From the NCBI RefSeq assembly GCF_000835495.1, contig NW_015622547.1, positions 372,001-436,000 of the forward strand: a stretch of DNA of 64,000 nt. The letters are read 5' to 3'. Position numbers and translations under genes: made by a program. This DNA is from Cladophialophora immunda (lineage: Eukaryota > Ascomycota > Eurotiomycetes > Chaetothyriales > Herpotrichiellaceae). Each line of letters opens with the position of its first letter. Within the stretch, counting starts at the first letter, position 1. The notes under the pieces were generated by a model. The model ran no database searches. It had not been told where the DNA came from and saw nothing but the letters and a program-made list of their open reading frames with translations. Shown here one piece after another: positions 44,744 through 56,393 of the stretch.

Positions 44744-47577
44744 GGGACCATTGTCGCGTTAGAATTGAAGTTCCGGGGAGAACAACACCGAAGACAAGAA
44801 AGGCTCTGTTGGGGGGTTGCAGTTTCTCGAGTTGGAATCAACCCCATGTTGAAGACTCGCATGTTCGATCATCAATGGGGTGAATGAGATAAGAGCCAAG
44901 GCCCCAGTGACTTGTAGAGGAACAGGATCAGAGTGGTCCTTAGAGCTGCGACGGTGACGGTTCAGACCTTGCATTTTGAGGCGTGGATATCGTCTTATAG
45001 ATGACTTACCTTGCATCTAGTAGAAAATCCGATAGATATGGCGCTATATCCAACCTCGGCTCTGGGATCCTGTGATTACCGGATAGAAAGCTGCTCTAGA
45101 CTGGTCGCTTGGTGCTGTCAAAGCCGCAGCACAACAGCCTGGCCATCTCAAGCTCTCGTTGCTCCGCATGTGGCATACTATCAATTGCTTACTCGGTTGC
45201 CGTCTTGACCGACCAATTCTTTTGAGAAATCGGCTTGTCGTGCCTGAAGGTCCTTGGACACAAACAGCAATGGGTGCCTCCAACTACACACCGCTGAGTA
45301 AAGACCCTGGCGGGTGGGCGACACGATGGGCCCGAGACGAGGCTGCCCAATCACGGCTTATCTCGGATGGATCGAAAATATACGACAAAAGAGGGGTTCT
45401 CTGAGAATTACCCAGAAGAGAATATGGTCCCAACCTGACATTCACCGTCGGGCAAGCGGCTCCCAGGAAGCCTAAACGGGTCCTCGTAGACGTCTTGCAA
45501 CTTGGCCGTCGGATTGCAAACTCGTTGCCCTGGCGGTCTTCCGCCACCCACTTCCTCTCACTGCTGCAAGTTCAAAAAGCTAGATCAAGGGGTTCAATAT
45601 CATAATACCCGTCCATTTGGCAAACCCCAGGTCGGTCGTGCCGATAAACCTATTTCGGCCTCCCCTTCACCGTCCAATCGAACATCTGTTCTGGCGCACT
45701 GTTTTGAGAATGGCTCTTGGGAGCTAGGACGTCTCATAGGCAAAACCATCCAAAGTATCAAGTTGACTGCCACCCCAAGGACGTCCCCATTTTCCCAAGA
45801 TGGAAAATTGCGGTTCCCCTTGCGGTGTCTGAAGGTGGTGGCTGTGTGTTCTACAAGTAGGTGGATGGAAGTGTCCGTTTTGGCCGCGCTGGCCAACGCT
45901 GCTAGTATCTACTGCCAAGCCTGTTCGGACCCTTAGGGAGACTCCACCACAGTACACGGTTCGTTTACTCCTGGAGTGGTTTGATGGTGGTGTGTGGCAC
46001 GGTCCGGGGTTCGAGCGAGGAGATATTGCAAGTGGGCAGGGTCTGCTGACGGGAGAAAAATTACATGTCCATTCTTTTGCAAGAGAGACGTCGATGCTGC
46101 TGCTGCTGCTGCTCCTGCCGCTGCCGCTGCCACAGGGACGGGAATGCCCACAAGGCTGAACTACATCTTGTCCTTGGCCCGACCCTATCTGCACTCCACG
46201 AGCAGATTACTAAGTCTTGGGACAGAGAGAGACCACAACGTCCCGCCTCAATAAAAGGGCGCCAGTAGCCTATGATACTGTGCTCCGTGCCGCCATGAAG
46301 TAATAGTGTCGCCGCTGACTCCATGTCTTGAAGAGTTACATAGCAGCAAAGCCTAGGTCTGCGGCAGGCCCAGTTTCCAGAAGACGCTTTGCGAATGCTT
46401 CGAAATGCCGAGGACATCTCCTAAGCACGCATCCACACTGAAATCGAGCTTTTAGCATCATCGATGCGGAACGAGGCCGGCTTAATGTCATGGCTGCCTT
46501 CCAAGACCTTCCCCCAAAAAAGTTGTGTGAACTCATTTTAATATCGAACCACATTTGATGATATCTCGCATGTTTGATGGCTCGAAAGCGACGGCTTCCC
46601 GCCGATTTGGCCCTCCCAGTTAGAGCGGTTTCAGCTTTATTAAGCGACGAGATGCTTGCTCATTGTCCGGCTTGCGTAATTGCAGTGTAGCAATTTTGCT
46701 GATCGAGTACTACCATAACGTCTGTCCATGATATTTGCGCAGGAGTATATCTCGCACCCCCGGCCCCCGGGGGGGTGGCTTTTTCATGACGTTGTGCTTT
46801 CCTATCGCGGATAAGTCTCTCTTAAACCTTACTCGAAGTGGACAGGTCTGCTAATATGTTTCAACGTGTTGATATGTCTCTGGCATTAACCGTGTCCTTG
46901 ACCCGGCTCGGGGTTGGACGACATCTTGGCAGTGCCTCATCCGGGACACCGCAGCTTTTCTCGGGGCCTGAATATCATTTGCTTTGGGGCCAAAGGATTA
47001 ATCAGAGGGCCAAGGGGGTCTTATTGGGCTGCACTTGCAAGCCACAGGATGTTCTGGAAGCTGACTACTACGCTTTTGAGTCACAGCGGGCTCTTTAGTC
47101 CCATGCAGCAAGGGCTCAGGACATGCTCGCGTCACTGGGAAAGCCATTTGGAATAACTCCCTGCAAGCCACTGATTTTCCCGCCTGGTGCCCTGCAGAAC
47201 ACTTTGTCTGGGCATGCCGCTATAACTGCGATGTAATATCGCTAGTCCGCATCGGGAAGAGCAAAGCCTCTGTGCCATTGGCCAGCACTAGTTGCTGGTG
47301 GGGCAAAGCCTTAGCTAGCGTCGTCTCAAACGGGGCCCTTGACGAGGTTCTTCAGGGATTCCAAGGTGGAGGCATCGTGCAAAGTACCGCATACCAACAA
47401 AAGACCCTCTTCAGATCCGCATCTGTACCTTATGTAAAGACATAACTCTCGACCAGGACCTGGCCAGGCTCGTGTCTCGATCCTCGATCACTTTCCGATC
47501 TTCAAACACATCTTCTCAGGCCAAGTCATCGATCGCGGATCCATCGCCGTTCGACAGTCGATCTCATAACCCAAACA
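44744..47577. other. 2.8-kb gene-free interval
   Basis: No convincing gene. Open frames (45502..45936, minus 45724..46194, minus 46061..46417) overlap each other and are driven by composition. It contains a (GCT)6 run at 46096..46113 followed by GCC/GCT repeats, and a CCCCCGGCCCCCGGGGGGG tract near 46760. The last 300 bases are the likely promoter of the second bZIP gene. Confidence 0.5.
46096..46113. repeat. trinucleotide repeat (GCT)6
   Basis: Six exact GCT units followed by imperfect CCT/GCC/GCT units. It is in non-coding sequence. Confidence 0.85.
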
Positions 47578-48471
47578 ATGGCCGTCATGAACGCCTCACA
47601 TCTTGATCCCCTTTCGACTTTCGTACCGTCGGAACTCTTTCTTGTAGATCCGGGGGAGTTTGGCAATCTCGATGTAAGTCCGCGCAGCTTGACAGGGGCA
47701 CGCTGGGGAAGAGAACCAGTGTTGACAGTCAGACTTAGTTGCTGGACGAATTCCACCAGTTCGGCAGTATGGATGTCCCAAACATGTTCCCTGGTGGCAT
47801 CGATGGCTCTGTTGACAGTAATGGATTGAATTTGATCGATGATGTCGAAGCCTCGCCCATCGAGCAACCAAAAACGTCCACATCCACAGATTCGGAGCAA
47901 TCGGCAGTGTCCAGCACGAAGATGGTAAGTCAGCTCGCAATGCTTTCCAAGCAGATCAAACTTGGGAATGTTCGAGGCGTCTCACAGAAGATTGCACCAT
48001 GTTTGAAACGGTTGAAGCACAAGTCTGACAGAGCACGACTCGCAGCGGCGCCGAGCGCAAAACCGCGCCTCTCAGCGTGCTTTTCGCGAACGCAAAGAGA
48101 AGCACCTCAAAAGTCTGAAGTCGACTTTGGAAAATCTCGGCGAAAAGCATCAGCGGCTGCTCGACTCATACTCGCAGCAGGCGCAGATAGTGACGAAGCT
48201 GGAAGGACGCATCGCATACCTCCACGCACAAATTGCAGCCTTCTCGACTTACTCTGAACAAGACATGCCCCCAATTTTCCGGGTTCCAAAGCCCCCTAGC
48301 ACGGAGTTCGACCAGTTCGATGCTTTTTCTCTCACCACACTGCCTGTCTCTGCCGGCCGCCACAGCGTCTTTCGCCAGAGCCGAATGTCGGATAGCACGC
48401 AACTCGACAGATTGCCTACATTGGAGTCCATTGATCTCCCAGAGTTTGAAGACCTGCTGAACCTACCTTGA
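47578..48471 (+). CDS. bZIP transcription factor (Yap/AP-1-like)
   Basis: Proposed exons 47578..47673, 47739..47924 and 48034..48471 (introns 65 and 109 nt) give 239 aa. The first two exons are well supported (gtaagt donors) and encode an acidic Asp/Ser-rich N-terminus (DEFHQFGSMDVPN, TSTSTDSEQSAVSS). The third must start downstream of a TGA in the bZIP frame, so the acceptor is uncertain; CAC at 48034 keeps frame, and an alternative uses the cag at 48031. The basic region QRRRAQNRASQRAFRERKEKH is the classic fungal AP-1 form (NRxxQRAFR), followed by a zipper (LKSTLENLGEKHQRLLDSY). The C-terminus includes QDMPPIFRVPKPP and an acidic end. Nuclear DNA-binding dimer; targets unknown. It is transcribed toward a Fungal_trans_2 protein 0.9 kb downstream. 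Confidence 0.8.
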
Positions 48472-49385
48472 GTTTGGATTTTGGATAGTAGTCTTTGCAT
48501 CTCTGTCCTCACACGATAGGCGTCAGGGTCGAGGGTCTAGCCTGAAAATCTTCGGAACTTGGTTCTTGGTGGCAGTAGTTGATGTCGGTTTTCGGTGTTA
48601 TCGGAGCCTCGCATGTAGTAGTGATTGAACGTCAATTTACCATACTCTAGCCTGCTGATGGTGCCTCAAAATCAATATCAATCGAAACACCCAGACTTTG
48701 GTTGAATCCCTCATCTTCCACATCGTACGTCCTACCTTTAGGAGTCGGAGGGATTCCTGGAAACGCAACGAAAGGGCGTCCCCATGCTTCCAGAAAGAAA
48801 TAGATCTGAGATGCTCGCGAACATGAGATCCCCTGGCGGTCCCTGGACTATAAGTACCAGTAGGCGAGAGGTGACTAAGCTGTTGCCCTGATGGTCCCCG
48901 TGGACTCCACAAAATATGCAAATCAGCTTGGTGGCTTCTCTTTCGAAGGAGTCTTGATGATTGGACCACCACCACGCCCTTCTCTTTCCAATCCATCCAG
49001 CTGTTGTGAGAAAATAAAGGAGTGGCAAGGACGGGCGTGGCATTAGCCAGCCATGGCGCTCGCGATGCCCAATCTGGGGGGGTGGCAGGAAACCTGCGAG
49101 AAGTAAATTGCCACACGTGCAAAAACTTACCTGGAACCCCCCAAGAGGCGTGGTCAGTGCCTAAGTCCATTTCCCTGGAAGTGAAGCTTCGGTCAAGCTG
49201 TCGCCGCTTCAATCGCTGGTCACAGCGTCCGTTGTTTCCGGTAAGTCGCCTCGGGACCAACAGCAGCATTCTGACTGCAGATCAGTCTCTCTCTCTGCCT
49301 TCTTCCTACTTATTTCTACCGTCCCACGGAAACGAGCGCCTTTTTTGCGCGCCTTATTTCACTCGTCTTCGGCGTTGTGGCCATA
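48472..49385. other. intergenic between second bZIP and Fungal_trans_2 genes
   Basis: These 914 bases combine the bZIP 3' end and the promoter and CT-rich leader of the next gene. The minus-strand frame 48637..49269 is open but family-less. No RNA gene is seen. Confidence 0.5.
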
Positions 49386-51059
49386 ATGCCCCCTGATCCG
49401 ATGTTCCAAGGAGATTTTTCTTTTGTCAATGTCGATGCGTCGAGCCTGAGTACCCTTCCACACCGCCAGAGAGTGACGCGCCATGTCCACGGCTACCGTC
49501 GCTGGAAAAAGGGACAAGACGCTCGTCGTCTTCTGGAATCATCCAGGTTCCATGAAGCCATTGATCCTCAATTAAAGCCTCTTAAGTCGGTTCCTAGCCG
49601 CGCCATCCGCGAGGAGAGACCCCCCGAAACGGCCCAACCGTCTTCCTCGTCAAGATCCATTCGCAGCCTACCGCCTTTGCTCGACGTCGTCCTGCTAAAC
49701 AACAGCCCAGACCCTCCCAATATACTCCCTGAGCAGCGTACAGCCACGACCAACTCACTTCTCGACTTTGAGAGGGACTGTGTCGTTCCCGCCCTCAGAG
49801 AACTTGAGCTGCGCATGACGGCGAAAGAGAATGTTCCCAGCCAGGCTCCCTTCACCGAGACGTGGGTCGCCGAGTGCAAAGCCTATCTGTACGACAGCAT
49901 AGCGAACCATAGCTATCTGTCTCGAATCGCCGCCACCAGGTACATGATCACGGCGAACCCAGAGCATCTCGACACAGCACACAAGTTGCGGTACCAGGGG
50001 GTAGCTGCCCTCAAAGAGTACATGACCACTACTCCTCACATCAGCATCCCTCGACTCTACCGCGCCCTCTTGATCCTCCTCTTCGCCGATAGCTCTTTGG
50101 GAGACAGGCAGGCCTTCTATCAACATGTTACGGTCCTGAAGGACATCTTCGCGACGCACCAGGATGAAGTCTTTGCAGATCCATCCTTCAACTTCCACCA
50201 CTACATCAGTGTGATATACCTCGAAGTCCAAGTGGCTGTCATGAATCTGTCAATGACTTCTGTTGACCTCAGTGAGAATGCGTGGGCCGAAAAACAATTT
50301 CTCCCGTTGTGGGAAGAAGTCTCGCCGCACTTTTTGACAATGAGGTCCGAGGCAGACCAAAACCTAGATTCCTATCTGCAAGGTGAAATCCGTGCTCTAT
50401 TCCTCGATGCTCAAGAAGCGCTCGACATCATTGTGAAAATTCGCAGGCAAATATCGCTGAATACTTCTCAGACATGGATGTACGCCGTATCAAAAATCAT
50501 ACTGACGGTTGGGAGATTGACGAACCTTTATGCACATCTCGATGTCCCCGGCATACTGTGCCAAGAGAACCACTTGACAATGTGGACTCCCATATTGCAG
50601 AAACTTGAAGTCGCTGCTGCGACCCTTTGTGCGATATATTGGCTTCGCGAACTGGGTGGTATCGAGAACATCCGGATGACGGAGGCCATGAGGCTATTCA
50701 CATGGAATCCTATTATGCTGAGCCAACTTCAACAAATACTTACGGTTTACGGAGCGGCCATTTTGGACACAGCGGGACCACAAGCTGACTCTGGACGGCT
50801 CACACTCATGCTGTGGGTTCTTTGGACTGGCGCGACGGTAGAACATTCAGCTTCGAGCCCCGGGTTCTTGGTGGATGAGAGCGAGAGCTGGTTTACAGGC
50901 CGCTTTTCCGATCTGGTGACAAAAGCAGGGATCAGGTCCATGCCGCAATGCCAGTCCATTCTGGATCATATACTTCAGTTGCATGGTATGCAAACAATTC
51001 CAAGGGGTGGATGGACTGCAAGCTGTTTCTCGCGGACGGGAGAATCATGGTCACCCTAA
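49386..51059 (+). CDS. fungal transcription factor-like protein (Fungal_trans_2 type) without zinc cluster
   Basis: A single exon of 557 aa from the ATG at 49386; a GTG nine bases upstream is ignored. The N-terminus reads FSFVNVDASSL and RQRVTRHVHGYRRWKKGQ, a conserved start of this fungal family (FVNxx... HVxxxYRRxK). No Cys6 zinc cluster is present. Residues 125-520 are alpha-helical and match the fungal-specific regulatory domain layout: FTETWVAECKAYLYDSIANHSYLSRIAA, the helical run around IPRLYRALLILLFADSSLGDRQAFYQH, and later AAATLCAIYWLRELGG. Proteins of this type are thought to be transcriptional regulators or co-regulators; DNA binding is doubtful here. The 3' end is uncertain: a gtatgc donor after LDHILQLH could splice to a downstream cag near 51078 and change the last 20-odd residues. 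Confidence 0.75.
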   Translation: MPPDPMFQGDFSFVNVDASSLSTLPHRQRVTRHVHGYRRWKKGQDARRLLESSRFHEAIDPQLKPLKSVPSRAIREERPPETAQPSSSSRSIRSLPPLLDVVLLNNSPDPPNILPEQRTATTNSLLDFERDCVVPALRELELRMTAKENVPSQAPFTETWVAECKAYLYDSIANHSYLSRIAATRYMITANPEHLDTAHKLRYQGVAALKEYMTTTPHISIPRLYRALLILLFADSSLGDRQAFYQHVTVLKDIFATHQDEVFADPSFNFHHYISVIYLEVQVAVMNLSMTSVDLSENAWAEKQFLPLWEEVSPHFLTMRSEADQNLDSYLQGEIRALFLDAQEALDIIVKIRRQISLNTSQTWMYAVSKIILTVGRLTNLYAHLDVPGILCQENHLTMWTPILQKLEVAAATLCAIYWLRELGGIENIRMTEAMRLFTWNPIMLSQLQQILTVYGAAILDTAGPQADSGRLTLMLWVLWTGATVEHSASSPGFLVDESESWFTGRFSDLVTKAGIRSMPQCQSILDHILQLHGMQTIPRGGWTASCFSRTGESWSP

Positions 51060-51794
51060 TCGTGTTTTCTTGCGCCAGTCGACGGCGCGTGGCGATGCAG
51101 CAGCTGCTTACGAATGACGATGTCCATGACCCTTCGATGCTGTTAGACATTGGTAACATCCACGGGACCAAGTGGAAAACGTGTGTACCGCTATGTTTAG
51201 AAGGTAATTCTGTTTATTGTTCATCGCGTAGACTCTTCTATTGACGACTGGTCGTCGCATTGGCCATATCATCGTTTGAAGAGGACCTAGGGCGGTCCGA
51301 ATGATGCATAGCCAGTCGCATCCAAGGGCAGAATCACTGAAGGCAATCGATGTGACGCTGAGTATTTGGGTCCTTATTCTGAAAGGACGATTGGCAAGAC
51401 CAGTTTCCCTTGCGCACCACTTTATTCTTGGATATTCCCACCCTTCGTGAAGGAGAGGCCTGTAACTCTTAGATGCGGTATACGTTCCTTCGTAGACAAT
51501 GTTCCTTTTGCGCTTGAGCAACCGGACAGATGCGAGTGTGTCTCCTGTTTCTCAATGCATGAACTTGGAAATCCCGGTATATCGTCTCCTGCCATGAAAT
51601 GCAGAGCAGAGGGAAATATTTGGAAATCGACGTTGCTCTCCGATTATTGGAGCTGGAAAACAGCGGTGCGCTTCCGAGAACGCACATCGAGACATCGAGT
51701 CGTTTCCCCGATACAGCGCATCGCCACACTGAGATGGCAGATGGCCATCGGCGGAACGCACCACGACGGTTCAAGCTCTAGCGCACCGAGTTAG
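51060..51794. other. intergenic between Fungal_trans_2 gene and MTHF dehydrogenase
   Basis: 735 bases between convergent genes. It may contain a small 3' exon of the Fungal_trans_2 gene (around 51079-51145). Otherwise nothing is recognised. Confidence 0.5.
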
Positions 51795-53122
51795 TTACCT
51801 CGCAACACAGTTCGGTGCCGCTTCCGGTTTCTGTCCGTCTCCGGCGGTGGTGTTGGCCTCTGCTCCCGTCGAGTTTCCGTGGGCCGAGGCCCGAAGCTGG
51901 GATTGGTGCTCGGTCTTCAAGTGCGCCTGGCGATTCTGCACGATACGCAGCAGGTTGCGCAGGAGGACGACGATGGTGACTTTGCCGATCGCGGGGACGT
52001 AGATGGACGCCTTTTCTTTGACCTCGGGAGGGAAGTTCTGCAAGGCGTCAGGATCCGTGAGGACGACATTCGAGCGTTACAAAGCGGGGGGTGGAGGGGG
52101 TCAAAAACCCAGCAAATGGCTTACCTTGTCGCTCGCGAAATTGATACACACAGCCCCTTCCTTCAACAAGTGGCACGGGAATTTGTAGGCGTCGCCGGGC
52201 ACTCCTGTGACGACGACGTCGCACAAGGGAGCACAATTCTCGATGGTCCACCCTTCCTTCTCCACCACCTCGTGTTTCCGCTTGCGGATGCCTTCGCCAC
52301 GGGTGAACTGCTGCACGCCCGTGACGTCGACGGAATACACACACGCGCCGTCGTTGGCGAGCAAAGCGGCGAGCGGACGGCCGACGACTTCGCTGCGATT
52401 GACCACGCAGATTGTGCGGCCGAACAGTCTGTTGCCGTAGGGCAAGATCGTGTTGTAAATGTGCAGGTACTCCAGGATTTTGATCACCGCCAGCGGAGTG
52501 CACGGCAAGATGCTTTTCATCATCTGGGCCTCGTCCAAGAACCGGATGTTCTGATACATGTTGAATATGTATTGGTGACTGAGCCCCTCCACGTCTTTGG
52601 AAAGGGCCACGATATTCTGGATGTACTGGTCTTGGCCGCGATTGTTGAAGATGGGGTAGTATATTATGATGCCGTCGTAGGCCGGATTAGCGTTGGCCGC
52701 CAGCACTACCTCTTCGACTGAGTCTTTGGCCGCTTCTTGGAGGGTGTACGAGAAGCCACTTTGTCAAGAATCATGTCAGGACGCATTCGGAGAACAACAA
52801 AGGGAAAGAGCCCAGTTTCAATCCTCCAGCGCTCGCCTCTTTCACTGTTTCCTCTCTGGATATCCTACCCCCATGCTGCACAAGACTTGTGCGCCGGGAT
52901 GAAGACCAAAAGAAAAACTTACTTCTCACGGCACGTCTTCTCTGTCCAGTCTGCATAGACTCTCGCGGCGGGATCATTGTTCGCCAATATCCCGAGCAGA
53001 TGTGGCTTACGATCGAGTTCCTTCAGACCGGCCTGGACTTCCGCAAGAAGCCCCTTCGCGATGGTGCCTGCGAGGATGACTTTGCAGCTCGGATGGGGGG
53101 CTGGTCCTGAGCCTTGCGACAT
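51795..53122 (-). CDS. mtd1: methylenetetrahydrofolate dehydrogenase (NAD+), monofunctional
   Basis: Three exons (53122..52923, 52758..52125 and 52037..51795) with introns of 164 and 87 nt encode 358 aa. The family segments appear in order: HLLGILANNDPAARVYADWT, GFSYTLQEAAKDSVEE, DGIIIYYPIFNNRGQDQYIQN, KDVEGLSHQYIFNMYQN, ILPCTPLAVIKILEYL, then the Rossmann part GRTICVVNRSEVVGRPLAALLAN and DVVVTGVPGD. This is the cytosolic yeast Mtd1 type, which oxidises 5,10-methylene-THF to methenyl-THF with NAD+ and supplies one-carbon units for purines. It lacks the cyclohydrolase/synthetase domains of the trifunctional C1-THF synthase. The last 45 residues after RIVQNRQAH form an Ala/Gln/Glu/Asn-rich extension that I do not recall in Mtd1. 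An antisense open frame over exon 2 is a shadow. Confidence 0.92.
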
Positions 53123-53456
53123 GGCTGGACAGAAGATGTCTTTCGGGATCGAAGATAGATTACTTACATGGCGATTATTCTCGGCTCAGGCGGAGGAGGG
53201 AAAAAAAATAGGACAAAATAAAAGTTTGCTCTGAAACTACGCGAAGCTTTGCGGGACGGCACGTGTGGGGCTTGGCAGGGACGAGGCTGCCATTGTCAGG
53301 CTGAAGCCTTGTCCAGCCACCCAGCGTCACACAGAGCGTGGGGACGAGGCCGAAGATATTTCGTCGCTTGGTAGTCTTTGGGAAGGAAGCAGTTTTCATC
53401 CGTTGGCAAGTACATTTTTCTATCTTGGGTCTCATTTGGCATCACCTCCCACTCTG
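53123..53456. other. promoter of MTHF dehydrogenase / 3' end of helicase gene
   Basis: These 334 bases lie between two tandem minus-strand genes. Nothing specific is recognised. Confidence 0.5.
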
Positions 53457-56393
53457 TCATATCTTACTTTGAGCCTTGCCTTCTCCTCTGGGTACTTTCC
53501 TTTCCACACCCAGGCTCTCCAAATCTTGCTTCTTGTAATAATGTGGCGCCACTTCAATCAGCCACTCCGGTTTCAAGGGCATGCAACTGCGCATGTACTC
53601 CTTACTCGTCAATACCAGTTCGTGGTAGATAATCCACTTCGGCCGACTCTCCATCAGAACGCCTGAGGGATGGATGTAGACGACTTGCCCGTTCTTGACC
53701 GTGCGGTAACTCTGGCCATCTCGCTGAAGTCGAGCTGAATGAGGAAAGAAACCTGCAGTGATGGCTTTTTGGATCGGTTCTATGTTTGATGCGCCGCCAC
53801 AAGTCTTGCTGGCATCCACCTCAACCCGGTCGCATAGCCTTGCCAGTTGGTCTCGGACGTCACGCGCTCGAGTCAAACTTCGCTGTTGTAGAAAGTTTTC
53901 CTTGGCCCAGACATAACTGTAGTCGGAATCAACCCATTCGTTGAAGATGTTTAGCAGTGAGAGGTGATCGCCACCGTCCTTGTTCGTGAATCTGGCCCGG
54001 GCACTGTCGGCGTGGATTTTCTTGTCTTTGGGTCGAAAGAACAGTGCTGATGCTTCTCCCAGCATTGCGATGATAGAGAGAACCTCCTCCACGCATCCAT
54101 ACTTGTCTGCTGCAAGGATTGCGCGCGCGAGCATGGGATCTGTTGGGAACTCGGCCATTTGGCGACCGATCTTGGTGAGCTCCCCAGCATTGTTCAGCGC
54201 GCCCAGCGCGTATAGTTGCTCGACGGCACGGACGATGGTGTCAGTAGAAGGTGGATCCATGAAGTCGAAGTCGAGAAGATCGTTGATTCCAAGACTCTTC
54301 AACAGGAGGATGACGCCAGACAGGTTTGTTCTCTGTATTTCTGGAGTGGTGTTTTCCTCGAGTTCATTCTTATATGCTTGAGCAGTGTAAAGTCGAAAGC
54401 ATTTGCCGGGTCCAACTCGTCCAGCACGGCCGGCTCGTTGACCAGCTGAGGCCCGACTGCAGGGGACAACGACCAAGGACTCCATGCCGGTCCGAGGGTT
54501 GTACTGATTCTCTTTGACGAAGCCTGGATCAATGACGTAGACAATACCATCGATAGTCAATGATGTTTCCGCGATGTTGGTAGCTAGGACCACCTTCCTC
54601 GCCCCAGCAGGTGTGGGCTCGAAAATCTTGGCTTGCAAGTCTGTTGGCAAGTTGGCATAAATGGGACAGATGATCATCTCCTTGACCTTGCTTCCTAGCT
54701 TCCGAGCTGTCTCTTGTAGACTAGCCTCCATTGCTTCAATCTCCTCCTGCCCAGTTAGGAAAACGAGAATATCACCTGCTCCCTGCGTGATGTGGATTTG
54801 GAAGACTGTTGTGATGGCGGCAGCTAGATAGTTCGCTTCTGGTTGGGCGGTATAATGTATGTCCACTGCATATCTCCTTCCAGGAATATTGAAGATCGGT
54901 GCATCGTCGAAGTATTTCTGAAACTTCCTTGCGTCCATTGTGGCCGAGGAGATCAGAAGCTTCAAATCGGGTCTCGCTCGTGCAATGTCCTTCAGCAGGC
55001 CACATGCAATATCAGTACTCACTGTCCGTTCGTGCGCCTCGTCAATCATAAGGGCCGAATACTGAGACAGTTCAGGGTCGGTCAGGAGTTCTCTTAGCAG
55101 CATACCGTCCGTCATATATTTCAGCACGGTTTTCTCGCTGGTGTTGTCCTCGAATCGTATGGCGTAGCCGACTTCGTTTCCCAATCGCTTACCCATTTCC
55201 TCTGCGACTCTTGCGGCGACTGACATAGCAGCCACTCTCCGGGGTTGTGTGCACCCAATCTTCATGCCACCTTTCGTGAAGCCAGCCTCATGGAGGTACT
55301 GCGGGAGCTGTGTTGTCTTTCCGCTTCCCGTTTCACCCACAATGATCAGAACTTGATGCTCTTTGACCGCCTGAATGATCTGATCCCGGAATTGATAGAT
55401 GGGTAGACTCATTCTCGTTTCTTCAATGCTTTTGGCCTTTGCTTCTGCAGCGCTTAGCCTTTGCTGCATCTCCCTCTGCTCCCTGCTCATGCCTTTATCT
55501 CCTTCCAGAGTGTCTGACAATATGAACTTCATTTGTTGGCTCTCATCGAATACATAGTTGTACTCGCCCTCATCGATATACTCTGACCTTTTAATTTGGG
55601 CTTCGGCTCTCTTGGTCTGCTCTTTCTCCCATTCCTCGTGCTCGGTAACATATCGTTCTCTCCCAGCCTCATCTCGATCGACATAACGCTGGTATAAAGC
55701 CTGTTCTTTTTTGCGTTTGTCAATCTTGCCCTTTTCCGTAATGTAGTCCTCAGGAAGAGCATATCCGTCGAGGTGATCATCAATTGCCAGTCTCTCTTCA
55801 GCAAGGCGTAAAATCTCCTTGTTGCGTGCAAATTCCTCTTTCTCTCGCCTTGACAGATCTGGGTTGTCCCTCAGTTCCGCTTGTTCCTCGGCGACTTGCT
55901 TTCGTAAGAGAGCCAGCCGCTCTGCCTCTCTCTTCTTCAAATAGTCCTGTCGCGAACGCAGTCTGAGGTCTGGCATGGCGGCCTCTCTTGCCGCTGCGTC
56001 ATCGGCCAACGCCCGTCGCTGAGCCGTTGCACTGTCTTTGGCGGCGGACCTGTCTTCCACAATTTTCTTTGCCCGCTCTTCATCCCGTTTCGCCAGCCGC
56101 TTCGCAAATTCATCTCGTTCCCTCGCGTCTCTTTCTCTTTCCTTCTGTGCCCTGTCTCCATCCGTTTCCGGAGGTGTATGGTTCCTCGATCGGTGCGATG
56201 CCGAACCATCTGAAAGTTTTACCCGCTTGGACGAGGATTCCACGAAATCGCCATCTGCGCCATGTTCATCGTCCTCCACAACCTCCTCATCGCCCCATCG
56301 CTCGTCAAAGTCGTCATCGTCGCGACGTCTGCGGTGCGTCGTATTCCTCTTGTGAGACCTGATGCGGGGTTCGCTGGACCGCTGTTCAGACAT
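53457..56393 (-). CDS. prp2: pre-mRNA splicing DEAH-box helicase Prp2/DHX16
   Basis: An intronless gene of 978 aa starting [17 protein letters not shown]; an in-frame GTG further upstream was ignored. Residues 1-330 are charged, helical and RS/KE-rich, with the family-specific block [16 protein letters not shown] just before the core. The helicase core follows: motif [16 protein letters not shown] (about 358), [13 protein letters not shown], motif II DEAH (about 450), motif III SAT (about 480), [24 protein letters not shown] and the QRAGRAGR motif VI. The winged-helix, ratchet and OB domains make up the rest, including [14 protein letters not shown] and VYIHPSGVL. Prp2 with its G-patch partner Spp2 remodels the Bact spliceosome to allow the first transesterification. 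The EYNYVF motif and lack of S1/RNA-binding domains favour Prp2/DHX16 over Prp22, Prp16 or Prp43. Acts in the nucleus. Confidence 0.93.
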   Translation of the reverse strand: MSEQRSSEPRIRSHKRNTTHRRRRDDDDFDERWGDEEVVEDDEHGADGDFVESSSKRVKLSDGSASHRSRNHTPPETDGDRAQKERERDARERDEFAKRLAKRDEERAKKIVEDRSAAKDSATAQRRALADDAAAREAAMPDLRLRSRQDYLKKREAERLALLRKQVAEEQAELRDNPDLSRREKEEFARNKEILRLAEERLAIDDHLDGYALPEDYITEKGKIDKRKKEQALYQRYVDRDEAGRERYVTEHEEWEKEQTKRAEAQIKRSEYIDEGEYNYVFDESQQMKFILSDTLEGDKGMSREQREMQQRLSAAEAKAKSIEETRMSLPIYQFRDQIIQAVKEHQVLIIVGETGSGKTTQLPQYLHEAGFTKGGMKIGCTQPRRVAAMSVAARVAEEMGKRLGNEVGYAIRFEDNTSEKTVLKYMTDGMLLRELLTDPELSQYSALMIDEAHERTVSTDIACGLLKDIARARPDLKLLISSATMDARKFQKYFDDAPIFNIPGRRYAVDIHYTAQPEANYLAAAITTVFQIHITQGAGDILVFLTGQEEIEAMEASLQETARKLGSKVKEMIICPIYANLPTDLQAKIFEPTPAGARKVVLATNIAETSLTIDGIVYVIDPGFVKENQYNPRTGMESLVVVPCSRASAGQRAGRAGRVGPGKCFRLYTAQAYKNELEENTTPEIQRTNLSGVILLLKSLGINDLLDFDFMDPPSTDTIVRAVEQLYALGALNNAGELTKIGRQMAEFPTDPMLARAILAADKYGCVEEVLSIIAMLGEASALFFRPKDKKIHADSARARFTNKDGGDHLSLLNIFNEWVDSDYSYVWAKENFLQQRSLTRARDVRDQLARLCDRVEVDASKTCGGASNIEPIQKAITAGFFPHSARLQRDGQSYRTVKNGQVVYIHPSGVLMESRPKWIIYHELVLTSKEYMRSCMPLKPEWLIEVAPHYYKKQDLESLGVERKVPRGEGKAQSKI

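Noticed and set aside
44744..46417. Frames of 118-156 codons on both strands
   Set aside because: They overlap each other, include the GCT repeat, and show no family motif.
51879..52721. 280-codon plus-strand open frame
   Set aside because: It lies opposite exon 2 and exon 3 of the methylenetetrahydrofolate dehydrogenase, crosses an intron, and has no family resemblance. It is a shadow of codon bias.
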